Shown in pieces: positions 1-6,234 of a stretch of DNA of 13,471 nucleotides (its first letter is position 1; every line of letters begins with the position of its first letter). This stretch comes from Multiplicimicrobium sp043718225. GTDB taxonomy: Bacteria > Omnitrophota > Omnitrophia > Omnitrophales > Aquincolibacteriaceae. The notes under the pieces were generated by a model. That model had not been told where the DNA came from, did not search any database, and was given only the letters and a program-made list of their open reading frames with translations. The stretch lies in the NCBI GenBank assembly GCA_043718225.1, contig JAYSWD010000116.1:1-13471 (forward strand), read 5' to 3'. The translations under genes were made by a program, and so were the position numbers.

Positions 1-706
1 GGCGGATCATTTTAACCGCAACATCCTTCAGTTCTTTTTCATCAGACACTTCGTGAATCGCGACAAAAAGATCCGCCATTGAAGCTGATTGAGCCCTGAC
101 CGTTGCCGGTAATTGAAATTCCGTACTCACACGAAATGACTTTGTCCGCCCGATAAGACTGACCGGCTGAGTCAGAATGAAGGCCATTTTTTCGATTTCA
201 CCCTTCGGTCCCTGAACCATTACCGCGTTCGGATCCATCTGCAGCTCTTCTTCGCGAACTTTATAACCGTATGCCGGCTCCCCTTGAAAATTGGGCTTCA
301 CGGGCAGTTTTTGTGTAACGAGCTCATCCACCACAACCTGTATCACGGGCGGCTCAATTCGAAGCACCTGCAAACCCAAACTCGGCACGATAATTTCCCT
401 CGGATCCGTGCGGAAAGAATATTCTCCCGCTTGTTTCATTTCTTTTCCGAGAACATGCTTTGAGTGAATATCCGCGCTTGCCAGCTCTCCTACCATCGCG
501 CGCGGAGCCTTGAATGTCACGCGTAGAAATTCGGAAGAAACCTTGAGAATGCTCATGTTCTTATTTTCAATCGTGACACGCAGCGGAACTAAGCGAGTTA
601 TTTCGACGCTTTCTTCGTTGACCGCGTAATACCAAAGCCCCGCAGCCAGCCCCAGAGAGATGAGTTTTAGTTTCCAGCCGTGTTTAAACCATTGAAGGCC
701 GGGCAT
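1..706 (-). CDS. cdaR: CdaR/YbbR-domain protein, partial (3' end outside window)
   Basis: Reading leftward from an ATG at 704-706 there is one open frame to the window edge, about 235 codons, with no stop. The N-terminus is basic (MPGLQWFKHGWKLKLIS) and is followed by one hydrophobic segment (LGLAAGLWYYAVN), which suits a single-pass membrane anchor. The rest reads as beta-rich YbbR-type repeats, with phrases such as VPLRVTIENKNM, VGELASADI and VVDELVTQKLPV. In the known family CdaR is the extracytoplasmic partner of the CdaA diadenylate cyclase and modulates c-di-AMP synthesis. The start lies 11 nt after the cdaA stop, so the pair is almost certainly one operon. No clear Shine-Dalgarno precedes the start, only a GAG, so translation may be coupled to cdaA. 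In many bacteria glmM follows this pair; here that would lie outside the window. The assignment rests on the N-terminal anchor, the repeat character and the context. Confidence 0.85.
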   Translation of the reverse strand, partial: MPGLQWFKHGWKLKLISLGLAAGLWYYAVNEESVEITRLVPLRVTIENKNMSILKVSSEFLRVTFKAPRAMVGELASADIHSKHVLGKEMKQAGEYSFRTDPREIIVPSLGLQVLRIEPPVIQVVVDELVTQKLPVKPNFQGEPAYGYKVREEELQMDPNAVMVQGPKGEIEKMAFILTQPVSLIGRTKSFRVSTEFQLPATVRAQSASMADLFVAIHEVSDEKELKDVAVKMIR

Positions 707-717
707 ATTAGAAGAGC

Positions 718-1524
718 TCACGGCGTATTCTCGTTTTTAGAAAACAAATCCCAAAATCCGCGTTTCACCGTTTCTTTCGATGAGACTACAAAAATTTCTT
801 CAAGCCGTCTTCTCAGCGCCGCGGCATCCATCGGGACCGAAAGTGTTCCCTGCTGTGCGACAGAAACCGTATTCGTTTCTTCCGAGACGATTAAACAGAC
901 AGCATCGCTTTCTTCGGTAAGGCCCAAAGCCGCGCGATGCCGCGTTCCGATGCTCGGCGCCAGGTCGGGATTATTCGAAAGCGGGAAAAAGGCGCTGCAG
1001 CAGGCGACGCGTCCGCCAGAAATAATGACACCGCCATCATGAGTTGGAGTATGCGGGTCAAAAAGTGAAATCAAAAGATCTGAGGTGACTTGCGCGTCAA
1101 GGTTGACACCGCCTTCAACCTCAGAACGGATATTCATTCCGCGCTCAAGCGCAATAATGGCTCCGTGTTTCCGGCGCGAAAGTTCCCCCGCCGCCTTGAC
1201 AACTTCATCGAGAACTCCACCGGGTTGAAAACCATTTTTGCCCATGGTTCTTTGTCCGATGCGCGCGAGGCCTCGGCGCATTTCAGGCTGAAAGATAATC
1301 AAAAAGGCGACGACACCGACCGCGAATAATTTGGAAAGCACCCAAATCACCGTATTTAGCTCGAGGAATTTAGCGATGTTAAAAATTACGGCGAGAACCA
1401 CAAGTCCCGCCAAAACCTGAATCACGCGCGTCCCGATAAAAAAACGCATCAGCCAGTAGATAAGCGCCCAAATCAAGACAATCTCGACAATCGGGCGCCA
1501 AAGGGAAAGGATTTGTGAAAGCAT
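718..1524 (-). CDS. cdaA: Diadenylate cyclase CdaA (c-di-AMP synthase)
   Basis: This 268-residue membrane enzyme condenses two ATP into c-di-AMP. Residues about 10-30, 32-55 and 60-80 are three hydrophobic helices, the usual CdaA anchor. The DAC domain follows (about 100-245), with its two signature motifs: THDGGVII at 162-169 and GTRHRAALG at 193-201. The first motif reads DGG where CdaA normally has DGA, a conservative change. I chose the ATG at 1522-1524 because MLSQILSLWRPIVEI matches the usual CdaA start; a TTG at 1561-1563 would add 13 residues with no family support. AGTATA at 1531-1536 reads as TATACT on the coding strand, 6 nt before the ATG, so the message may be leaderless. The gene lies just downstream of hairpin R1, and cdaR follows 11 nt later. 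Length is normal for the family (about 270). Confidence 0.93.
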   Translation of the reverse strand: MLSQILSLWRPIVEIVLIWALIYWLMRFFIGTRVIQVLAGLVVLAVIFNIAKFLELNTVIWVLSKLFAVGVVAFLIIFQPEMRRGLARIGQRTMGKNGFQPGGVLDEVVKAAGELSRRKHGAIIALERGMNIRSEVEGGVNLDAQVTSDLLISLFDPHTPTHDGGVIISGGRVACCSAFFPLSNNPDLAPSIGTRHRAALGLTEESDAVCLIVSEETNTVSVAQQGTLSVPMDAAALRRRLEEIFVVSSKETVKRGFWDLFSKNENTP

Positions 1525-1530
1525 AGATGT

Positions 1531-1536
1531 AGTATA
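1531..1536 (-). promoter_or_regulatory. -10 box (TATACT) for a probable leaderless cdaA transcript
   Basis: On the minus strand TATACT is followed by exactly 6 nt and then the cdaA ATG, so transcription would begin at or beside the start codon. No Shine-Dalgarno is present. The -35 is poor (TTTTGA at a 16-nt spacing is the best candidate). A TTGACA at 1574-1579 is too far away to serve this -10. Confidence 0.45.
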
Positions 1537-1610
1537 ACGCAAAGTTCGAAAATCAAAACCCAAAACCGTGACTTGTCAAAATTCTTATGATGATATTCGA
1601 TGTGGGATTG

Positions 1611-1693
1611 GTCCTAGAGATAAGAATTCATCCTGCTCAAACAGTTGCGTCCATTGGCGCAAAACTCGCATGCTGAATTCTTATCTCTAGGAC
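1611..1693 (+). repeat. Hairpin R1 of the TGCTCARACAG/RAACTCGCA family
   Basis: The arms at 1611-1630 and 1674-1693 (GTCCTAGAGATAAGAATTCA) are a perfect 20-bp inverted repeat. Between them lies the family internal loop, TGCTCAAACAG on the left (1634-1644) and AAACTCGCA on the right (1662-1670). It encloses a small inner stem TTGCG/CGCAA (1645-1649 with 1658-1662). The arm sequence is not shared with any other copy in the window; only the loop is. Read on the plus strand it is followed after 17 nt by GGGAGAGGCATAAAAAGG, the G/A-rich box that follows the other copies. It therefore forms the left end of the palindromic element at 1611-2059. Confidence 0.85.
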
Positions 1694-1984
1694 ATATTCG
1701 CCATATAAGTTGGGAGAGGCATAAAAAGGAGAAGCAAAGTACCCAAATAAGTTCGCGGAGAAGTCAAATATGAAGCACACAAACAAAAGGACTCGCACTT
1801 CAATTCTAGCTTCCCAATATACGTTTTTCTTGCTCGGCTCAGCAGAGCAAGAAAAAGATATTATGGGAAACTAGCTTGAAGTTCGAGGCCAAGTGAAAGG
1901 AAGATTAATAACGCACTCCTACATGCTTAGTTTCCGAAGCCTTGTTTCTCCGCTCATTGTCTCTCCCCAACTTTGCAAAGAAAT
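1694..1984 (-). ncRNA. Body of element A: long structured domain, candidate ncRNA or palindromic mobile element
   Basis: There is no credible gene here. The stretch folds back on itself almost end to end. AAGTTGGGAGAG (1707-1718) pairs with 1961-1973, and GGAGAAGCAAAG (1728-1739) pairs with 1941-1951. A central rod pairs 1789-1835 with 1845-1890, its tip being TTGCTC, a 9-nt loop and GAGCAA. Strand is set by analogy: read on the minus strand it aligns with the plus-strand body at 13137-13471 in six blocks with nearly constant spacing: CTTTGCA, CGGAGAAA, CCTCGAACTTCAA, ATATCTTTTTC, GAAAAACGT and GGGAAGCT. Together with R1 and R2 it fills the ruvB-cdaA gap. I do not recognise it as 6S RNA, tmRNA, RNase P or SRP RNA. 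A non-transcribed DNA element remains possible. Confidence 0.6.
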
Positions 1985-2059
1985 CTTCAAAAAATATCTC
2001 TCATTGCGAGTTCCGAGCGTAGCATCGGTTGTTTGAGCAATTAGTGATGTTTTTTGAAG
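1985..2059 (-). repeat. Hairpin R2 of the TGCTCARACAG/RAACTCGCA family
   Basis: The arms at 1985-2003 and 2041-2059 pair at 16 of 19 positions, with one further position a G-T wobble. On the minus strand the loop reads TTGCTCAAACAACCGA on the left and TCGGAACTCGCAA on the right, with CCGA/TCGG as the inner stem. The hairpin begins 30 nt after the ruvB stop codon and on the same strand, so it would lie in the ruvB 3' untranslated region. It leads directly into the body of element A and is inverted relative to R1 at the other end. Confidence 0.8.
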
Positions 2060-2089
2060 GTCAATCCGATTTTACAGGGCCCCAAAAAA

Positions 2090-3115
2090 CTAGAGCAGGG
2101 ATTGCAGCCTGGCGGGGGGTTTTTTAGAGAAGTGAGAATAAGCTTTTTCGGTGAGCAGTCTTCCCGTAGATGTACGGCGCAAAAAACCCTGCTGAATAAG
2201 ATACGGCTCGCAGATTTCTTCGATAGTTTCGGCATCTTCACTGACTCCGACCGCGACGCTTTGCACTCCCGCCGGGCCGCCGCCGCAATGATCCATTAAA
2301 TAACGCAAAACACGCAAATCAAGTTCATCCAGTCCTTCGCTGTCGACGCGCAAACGTTCCAAACCTTTTTGGGCGGATTCCTTCGTGATTTTCCCGTCAC
2401 TCTGAACCTGCGCAAAGTCGCGGACACGGCGCAATAAACGATTCGCTATGCGCGGTGTGCCCCGCGCGCGCCGCGCTATTTCAAGAGCGCCCTCGGAATC
2501 CACCGGTACATTTAAAATCGAACCAGAGCGCAAAACAATTTTCGCCAGCTCGGCATGGTCATAATATTCAAGATGCTCGACAATTCCGAAACGCGAACGC
2601 AAAGGCGCGGTTAAAAGGCCGCTGCGCGTGGTCGCGCCCACCAAAGTAAATTTAGGAATATCCATTTTAACTGAGCGCGCGTGCGGGCCTTTATCGATCA
2701 TGATTTCAATCGAAAAGTCCTCCATCGCGGAATAAAGATATTCTTCAACCACATGCGGAATGCGGTGAATTTCATCGATGAAAAGCACATCACCCGCTTC
2801 AAGGTTGGTTAAAATTCCGGCCAAATCCCCCGCGCGTTCCAAAATCGGGCCCGCGATTTGATGGATTTTTGCGTTCATTTCACGCGCGACAATATTGGAA
2901 AGCGTGGTTTTACCGAGTCCCGGAGGGCCGAAAAGCAAAATATGGTCGAGACATTCGTTACGCTGCGTGGCGGCTTCGATGTAGAGCTTGAGATTATCCT
3001 TAACTTTGTGCTGGCCTACAAACTCATCAAGCAGCGACGGGCGCAGGGATAATTCAACCGCCACATCTTCGGAAGTCAAACTTTGATCAATAATGCGTTC
3101 GCGTGGATCTGTCAT
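2090..3115 (-). CDS. ruvB: Holliday junction branch migration DNA helicase RuvB
   Basis: This 341-residue AAA+ motor drives branch migration of RuvA-bound Holliday junctions. The N-terminal stretch LRPSLLDEFVGQHKVKDNL is typical. Walker A is GPPGLGKT (63-70), Walker B is VLFIDEIHR (about 110-118), and the sensor 1 region is LVGATTRSG (158-166). The C-terminal winged helix includes GGGPAGVQSVAVGVSEDAET and the final YLIQQGFLRRTSTGRLLT. Length is normal. It follows ruvA by 86 bp and has its own -10 (TATAAT at 3122-3127), 6 nt before the ATG. It may therefore be made from a leaderless message as well as from readthrough of ruvC-ruvA. Hairpin R2 follows 30 nt after its stop. Confidence 0.98.
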   Translation of the reverse strand: MTDPRERIIDQSLTSEDVAVELSLRPSLLDEFVGQHKVKDNLKLYIEAATQRNECLDHILLFGPPGLGKTTLSNIVAREMNAKIHQIAGPILERAGDLAGILTNLEAGDVLFIDEIHRIPHVVEEYLYSAMEDFSIEIMIDKGPHARSVKMDIPKFTLVGATTRSGLLTAPLRSRFGIVEHLEYYDHAELAKIVLRSGSILNVPVDSEGALEIARRARGTPRIANRLLRRVRDFAQVQSDGKITKESAQKGLERLRVDSEGLDELDLRVLRYLMDHCGGGPAGVQSVAVGVSEDAETIEEICEPYLIQQGFLRRTSTGRLLTEKAYSHFSKKPPARLQSLL

Positions 3116-3121
3116 GCAGGA

Positions 3122-3127
3122 ATTATA
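3122..3127 (-). promoter_or_regulatory. -10 box (TATAAT) for a probable leaderless ruvB transcript
   Basis: A perfect TATAAT on the minus strand is followed by 6 nt (TCCTGC) and the ruvB ATG; there is no Shine-Dalgarno. This is the same geometry as at cdaA. No good -35 is seen at 16 to 18 nt. A direct repeat of AACTCAAA (plus strand, 3134-3141 and 3148-3155, 14 nt apart) lies over the expected upstream promoter region and might bind a regulator, but it is short and AT-rich. Confidence 0.5.
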
Positions 3128-3201
3128 GCTTAAAACTCAAAGATCAGAACTCAAAACTATAACTTAAGGGCTTTTAGCAGCGGTTGCGCCTGAGCGCAGA
3201 G

Positions 3202-3801
3202 CTAGACATATTTCAGAGCGGAACGGATGATTTGTTCAACCGGCATTTTAGCGCTTTCATTGCCCGTGACTTTATCGACGGCCTCTTTGGCTTTGTTTTT
3301 CGTATATCCCAACGCCACAAGCGCCTGAATGGCATCCTCAGCTTCGCTTGAAACCGCTGTGGAGAGGCTGCGCGAACTACCCATAGTTTTGCCGGCTTCA
3401 AGAATTACCTTCTCGCGCAATTCGATCACAATGCGTTCGGCCGTCTTTTTGCCGATACCGGAAATCGAAGTCAGCACGGCGACATTGCCGCCTTTAATCG
3501 CGAGCTTCAAATCTTCGACCAAAATTCCGGACAGCGCTGTGGTCGCGATCTTTGGACCAATACCGGAGATTGAAATCAGCATACGAAACATTTTGCGTTC
3601 TTCTTCGGTCGCGAAACCATACATCAGCTGTGCGTCTTCACGCACGACAAAATGCGTCAGAAGTTTCACAGATTCACCCAGAAGAGGCAGAGAAGAATAG
3701 GTTGAAACCGGAATAAGAACATCATAACCGACGCCGCCCGCATCGATCACAACCGCGGTCGGGCTTTTCGTGATTAATTTTCCGGAAAGATAATGGTACA
3801 T
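3202..3801 (-). CDS. ruvA: Holliday junction branch migration protein RuvA
   Basis: This 199-residue protein forms the tetramer that binds four-way junctions and recruits RuvB. It begins MYHYLSGKLITKSPTAVVID, the family OB-fold opening. It contains GGVGYDVLIP, THFVVREDAQLMYGF and two helix-hairpin-helix motifs (ISGIGPKIA and ISGIGKKTAERI). The small C-terminal RuvB-binding domain starts around EDAIQALVALGY. I chose the ATG at 3799-3801 because it gives the conserved N-terminus and sits 4 nt after the ruvC stop. The upstream ATG at 3834 would overlap ruvC and add 11 lysine-rich residues foreign to the family. No Shine-Dalgarno is seen, so coupling to ruvC is likely. A short GC hairpin starts just after the stop codon. 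Confidence 0.96.
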   Translation of the reverse strand: MYHYLSGKLITKSPTAVVIDAGGVGYDVLIPVSTYSSLPLLGESVKLLTHFVVREDAQLMYGFATEEERKMFRMLISISGIGPKIATTALSGILVEDLKLAIKGGNVAVLTSISGIGKKTAERIVIELREKVILEAGKTMGSSRSLSTAVSSEAEDAIQALVALGYTKNKAKEAVDKVTGNESAKMPVEQIIRSALKYV

Positions 3802-3805
3802 AAAT

Positions 3806-4360
3806 TTATTTTTTGCTTTTTTTTGCGGCTTCAATCAAACGCGTAAGACGGTTCGGAACCCTCTTTTTTGGGGCCGTTGGCATTTTAGGCGACCGGTGCC
3901 GATTATGCAAATGACAGATCGCGATCGCCAAAGCGTCCGCGGAATCGGCGTAAGGCGCTTCTTTCAAATTTAAAAGTTTGGTCACCATAAACTGCACTTG
4001 TTCCTTGGTCGCGCGGCCGTTACCCGTTACCGATTGTTTCACGGCCGTAGGCGCGTATTCAAAAACCGGCAGTTTCATTTCCCTTGCCGCGAGCATCGCG
4101 CAGGCGCGCGCCTCGCCGATACGCACAACAGCCTGAATGTCTTTGGCGAAAAACAAACTTTCAAGCACAAGCACGTCGGGTTGAAATTCTTTGATCAGGC
4201 GGCGTAGGTTTTCAAACATGAAGTAAAGGCGTTCTTCGATCGGAAGCGTGGATTTGGCGCGGACGACTTCCGCGTCCACAAGTTTATATCGGTTTCCTTC
4301 CGCATCTAAAATTCCCGCACCCAAGCGATGAGTCCCGGGATCAATACCGAGGACCCGCAT
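3806..4360 (-). CDS. ruvC: Crossover junction endodeoxyribonuclease RuvC
   Basis: This 184-residue resolvase cuts Holliday junctions in the RuvABC complex. The four acidic catalytic residues are in place: D7 in VLGIDPGTHRLG, E67 in VLVLESLFF, and D139 and D142 in YADSADALAIAICH. They match the known spacing in E. coli RuvC (7, 66, 138, 141). The C-terminus is about 10 residues longer than usual and strongly basic (KMPTAPKKRVPNRL to KKSKK). The ATG follows the stop codon of the upstream unknown gene with no intervening base (TAAATG), so ruvC is probably translationally coupled to that gene. ruvA begins 4 nt after its stop. Confidence 0.97.
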   Translation of the reverse strand: MRVLGIDPGTHRLGAGILDAEGNRYKLVDAEVVRAKSTLPIEERLYFMFENLRRLIKEFQPDVLVLESLFFAKDIQAVVRIGEARACAMLAAREMKLPVFEYAPTAVKQSVTGNGRATKEQVQFMVTKLLNLKEAPYADSADALAIAICHLHNRHRSPKMPTAPKKRVPNRLTRLIEAAKKSKK

Positions 4361-4969
4361 TTAGGATGCATCCCATAAAGGTTTTTGAAGAAATTGCGCA
4401 AGCTGTTGAGCCTCTTCCCTGGTCTTGTTCTGATCGCCATGGTTAATGACATTGGCTCTGTCGGTATTTTCCAAAACAAGATTTAATGGGTAACTATGAA
4501 ATGGTGCGTTATCGCCTGTACCACTATGATACTCGTGAATAATCTGAAGTGCGTAAACCCGACTCAAGGCAATCTCTTCCTTGTGTTTTTTTCTGAAAAA
4601 CCCATAACGTTTATCGATAACAACCGGCGTCGACCCCAAATAGAATAAAACGATTCCAATCACACTAGTTAAAAGTCCGCTGAGTGCCGGTAACCAGAGC
4701 GATTGAAACACAAAAACAAGTCCAATGAGAAACCCGCCTAGGACAAATGATCCACAAAATATCATATACATTGGCAAAACTTGAAATTCGGCGCGCTCCG
4801 GCGAAACAAGCACCCATTTATGCATTCGAAAAGAAACCGCAACACCATCACGCAAGGGACTCCAAGAAGTCTTCATGGCAACAGCATCATTAAAAACCGA
4901 AGGATCAACAGGATTATTAGAAGAAGCAATGCCAATCTTATCGAAAATACGCTTCATCGCTTTAAACAC
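4361..4969 (-). CDS. Conserved membrane protein of unknown function, upstream of ruvC
   Basis: This is a 202-residue protein if it starts at the GTG at 4967-4969, which has GGAGG 4 nt upstream. The ATG at 4955-4957 would be 16 nt from that site. Visible parts are a soluble N-terminus with WSPLRDGVAVSFRMHKWVLVSP, two close membrane helices (MYMIFCGSFVLGGFLIGLVFVF and LWLPALSGLLTSVIGIVLFYLG), and a C-terminal soluble part. The latter includes TPVVIDKRYGFFRK, EIALSRVYALQIIHEY, YPLNLVLEN and the ending FLQKPLWDAS. From memory, small membrane proteins with the ending PLWD and a middle NLVLEDGSR-like motif occur scattered in proteobacteria, but I cannot name a function. A PH-like fold after the helices is possible. 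The gene is less GC-rich than ruvABC and sits between the inverted-repeat element and ruvC, so it may be an acquired insertion. A longer open frame back to 5227 only reads through the repeat. Confidence 0.7.
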   Translation of the reverse strand: MFKAMKRIFDKIGIASSNNPVDPSVFNDAVAMKTSWSPLRDGVAVSFRMHKWVLVSPERAEFQVLPMYMIFCGSFVLGGFLIGLVFVFQSLWLPALSGLLTSVIGIVLFYLGSTPVVIDKRYGFFRKKHKEEIALSRVYALQIIHEYHSGTGDNAPFHSYPLNLVLENTDRANVINHGDQNKTREEAQQLAQFLQKPLWDAS

Positions 4970-5043
4970 GCAACCTCCAATGCCGGATTTCCGCGAAAGG
5001 CGGACAGGCGCGCAAATTATATCCCAAAACCACTCAAAATCTA

Positions 5044-5165
5044 AAATCACTTTAAATGGTTTAGATGCAAGGAAAGGACGAGCAATCGAGGAGGCGTATG
5101 CGGTCAATACGTTGACGAAGATTGCCGAATCTTTGACGCAGCAGATGAGCCATTTAAAGTGATTT
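5044..5165. mobile_element. MITE-like element with perfect 16-bp terminal inverted repeats
   Basis: AAATCACTTTAAATGG at 5044-5059 is exactly repeated in inverse at 5150-5165. The 90 bp between them, including TCAATACGTTGACGAAG, has no coding function I can support. The right terminal repeat overlaps the end of yebC: the last three codons (K S L) and the TAA stop are part of it. The size (122 bp), the terminal repeats and the lack of a transposase fit a miniature inverted-repeat element moved in trans. No obvious target-site duplication is seen. The interior resembles, from memory, a high-copy intergenic repeat of other bacterial genomes, but I cannot verify that. Confidence 0.7.
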
Positions 5166-5897
5166 GAGAACTTCGTCGGGGATATCTGCGTTGCTATAAA
5201 CATTCTGCACATCATCATTATCTTCAAGCGCTTCGATCAAATCCATGACAGCCTGTGCATTTTCAGACGTTACCGTGACCATGTTTTTGGGAATCATGGT
5301 CAATTCTTTGGTTTCAGTTTTAATTTTAGCGGTGTCCAGGGATTGTTGAATCGCTCCAAAATCGGACGGCGCGGACTTGATTTCAAACCCTTCTTCCGTC
5401 ACAGAAAAATCTTCCGCGCCCGCGTCGAGCGCGAGTTCCATCAGCTTGTCTTCTGTGGCCGCGGACTTGGAAACAAAAAAATAACCCTTTTTTTCAAACA
5501 TGAAGGAAACGGATCCGGCGCTTGCGGGCGAGCCGTTATTTTTTGTAAAAATATTGCGGACATCGGCGCTGGCGCGGTTTTTATTGTCCGTGAGGCATGC
5601 GACGAGAATCGCAACACCCTGAGGGCCATAGCCTTCGTAAGTGATGCTTTCATAATTGGTGCCCTCAAGGCCGCCGGCGCCTTTTTTAACGGCGCGCTCG
5701 ATATTTTCAGAAGGCATATTGGCATCTTTAGCCGATTGAATCGCCGTTCTAAGCCGCGCGTTCGCTACAAGGTCGGCACCGCCGTCGCGCGCCGCAACCG
5801 TAATTTCGCGGATGACCTTAGTGAAGACTTTGCCGCGCTTTGCGTCCGTAATCGCTTTGGCATGCTTGATTTTCGACCATTTATTATGACCCGACAT
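5154..5897 (-). CDS. yebC: YebC/PmpR family protein (TACO1 family)
   Basis: This 247-residue protein begins MSGHNKWSKIKHAKAITDAKRGKVFTK, the hallmark N-terminus of the family. It contains GGADLVANARLRTAIQSAKDANMP, YEGYGPQGVAILVACLTDNKNR and SVSFMFEKKGYF, and ends DVQNVYSNADIPDEVLKSL. The family includes DNA-binding regulators (PmpR) and ribosome-associated factors that help translate proline-rich stretches; sequence alone does not say which applies here. The ATG at 5895-5897 has AAAGGA about 5 nt upstream. An in-frame ATG at 5933 would add 12 residues and break the conserved start. In many bacteria yebC lies just before ruvC, as here, but one small gene and an inverted-repeat element now intervene. 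That element's terminal repeat supplies the last codons and stop. Confidence 0.97.
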   Translation of the reverse strand: MSGHNKWSKIKHAKAITDAKRGKVFTKVIREITVAARDGGADLVANARLRTAIQSAKDANMPSENIERAVKKGAGGLEGTNYESITYEGYGPQGVAILVACLTDNKNRASADVRNIFTKNNGSPASAGSVSFMFEKKGYFFVSKSAATEDKLMELALDAGAEDFSVTEEGFEIKSAPSDFGAIQQSLDTAKIKTETKELTMIPKNMVTVTSENAQAVMDLIEALEDNDDVQNVYSNADIPDEVLKSL

Positions 5898-5939
5898 TTT
5901 TTCCTTTCTCAGCTTTTGAAAAAGATCATCCACTGCGTT

Positions 5940-6137
5940 AAAAACTCGTTCACTTGTGCGATGTAGGTTTAACTACATCTCCGCGCTCACTCGTTTTTGG
6001 ACATTCAAAAATTTTCACCCGCACAACTCCCGGGGATCAGCTTTGCCGAGCCCCGGGAGTTATCAAAACAGGAAACGCCTTGCAGACTTGCTAAGGTGTT
6101 TCTCCTTTGACAGCCCCCACCCCAAATTTGTGCGGTA
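5940..6137 (-). ncRNA. Body of element C: three-helix structured domain plus distal hairpin
   Basis: Element C with R3 fills the 337-bp gap between folP and yebC; no gene is visible. CCGCACAA (6019-6026) pairs with TTGTGCGG (6128-6135) and closes a junction holding two hairpins. One is a very stable 11-bp stem, AACTCCCGGGG (6025-6035) with 6051-6061; its first two bases compete with the closing helix. The other is GGAAACGCCTT (6071-6081) with 6093-6105. On the minus strand the joining strand reads TTTGGGGTGGGGGCTGTC followed by AAAGGAGAAAC. This is the same box that follows R6 (GGGGGTGTGGGCTG, then AAAACGGAGAAA). A further hairpin at 5940-5998 (AAAAAC/GTTTTT outside, GATGTAG/CTACATC inside) ends 42 nt before the yebC start. 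None of the hairpins has a following T-run, so they are not typical intrinsic terminators. Confidence 0.55.
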
Positions 6138-6223
6138 GAGTCTTATTTGGACTTTACGAATGCGAGTTCCGCAGGCCGCAGCCGAGGACTGTCTGAGCAA
6201 GCGTAAAGTCTAAATAAGAACTC
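6138..6223 (-). repeat. Hairpin R3 of the TGCTCARACAG/RAACTCGCA family
   Basis: The arms at 6141-6158 and 6202-6219 pair over 18 positions with a single G-T wobble, and GAG/CTC extends them across a one-base bulge. The minus-strand loop reads TTGCTCAGACAGTCCTCGG on the left and GCGGAACTCGCAT on the right, with a small GGC/GCC inner stem. It starts 11 nt after the folP stop codon, on the folP strand. The core is nearly identical to R4, while the arms are unrelated. Confidence 0.85.
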
Positions 6224-6234
6224 AAACCATTTTC

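Noticed and set aside
680..1329. Plus-strand open frames opposite cdaA
   Set aside because: They are antisense shadows of a well-supported gene, without ribosome sites or recognisable protein character.
1525..1563. TTG start for cdaA adding 13 residues
   Set aside because: Family members begin at the later methionine, and the -10-like TATACT lies inside this stretch.
1707..1973. Known 6S RNA, tmRNA or RNase P RNA
   Set aside because: The rod shape suggested 6S RNA, but no diagnostic motif of these RNAs is present, and the flanking R hairpins and second copy do not fit a single-copy housekeeping RNA.
2077..2126. CCCCAAAAAA and GGGGTTTTTT near the ruvB end as a terminator
   Set aside because: The two are complements but not reverse complements, so they cannot form a hairpin.
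4970..5227. Longer N-terminus for the gene upstream of ruvC
   Set aside because: The extra 86 residues are a read-through of the inverted-repeat element and overlap the end of yebC. A GGAGG site supports the GTG at 4969.
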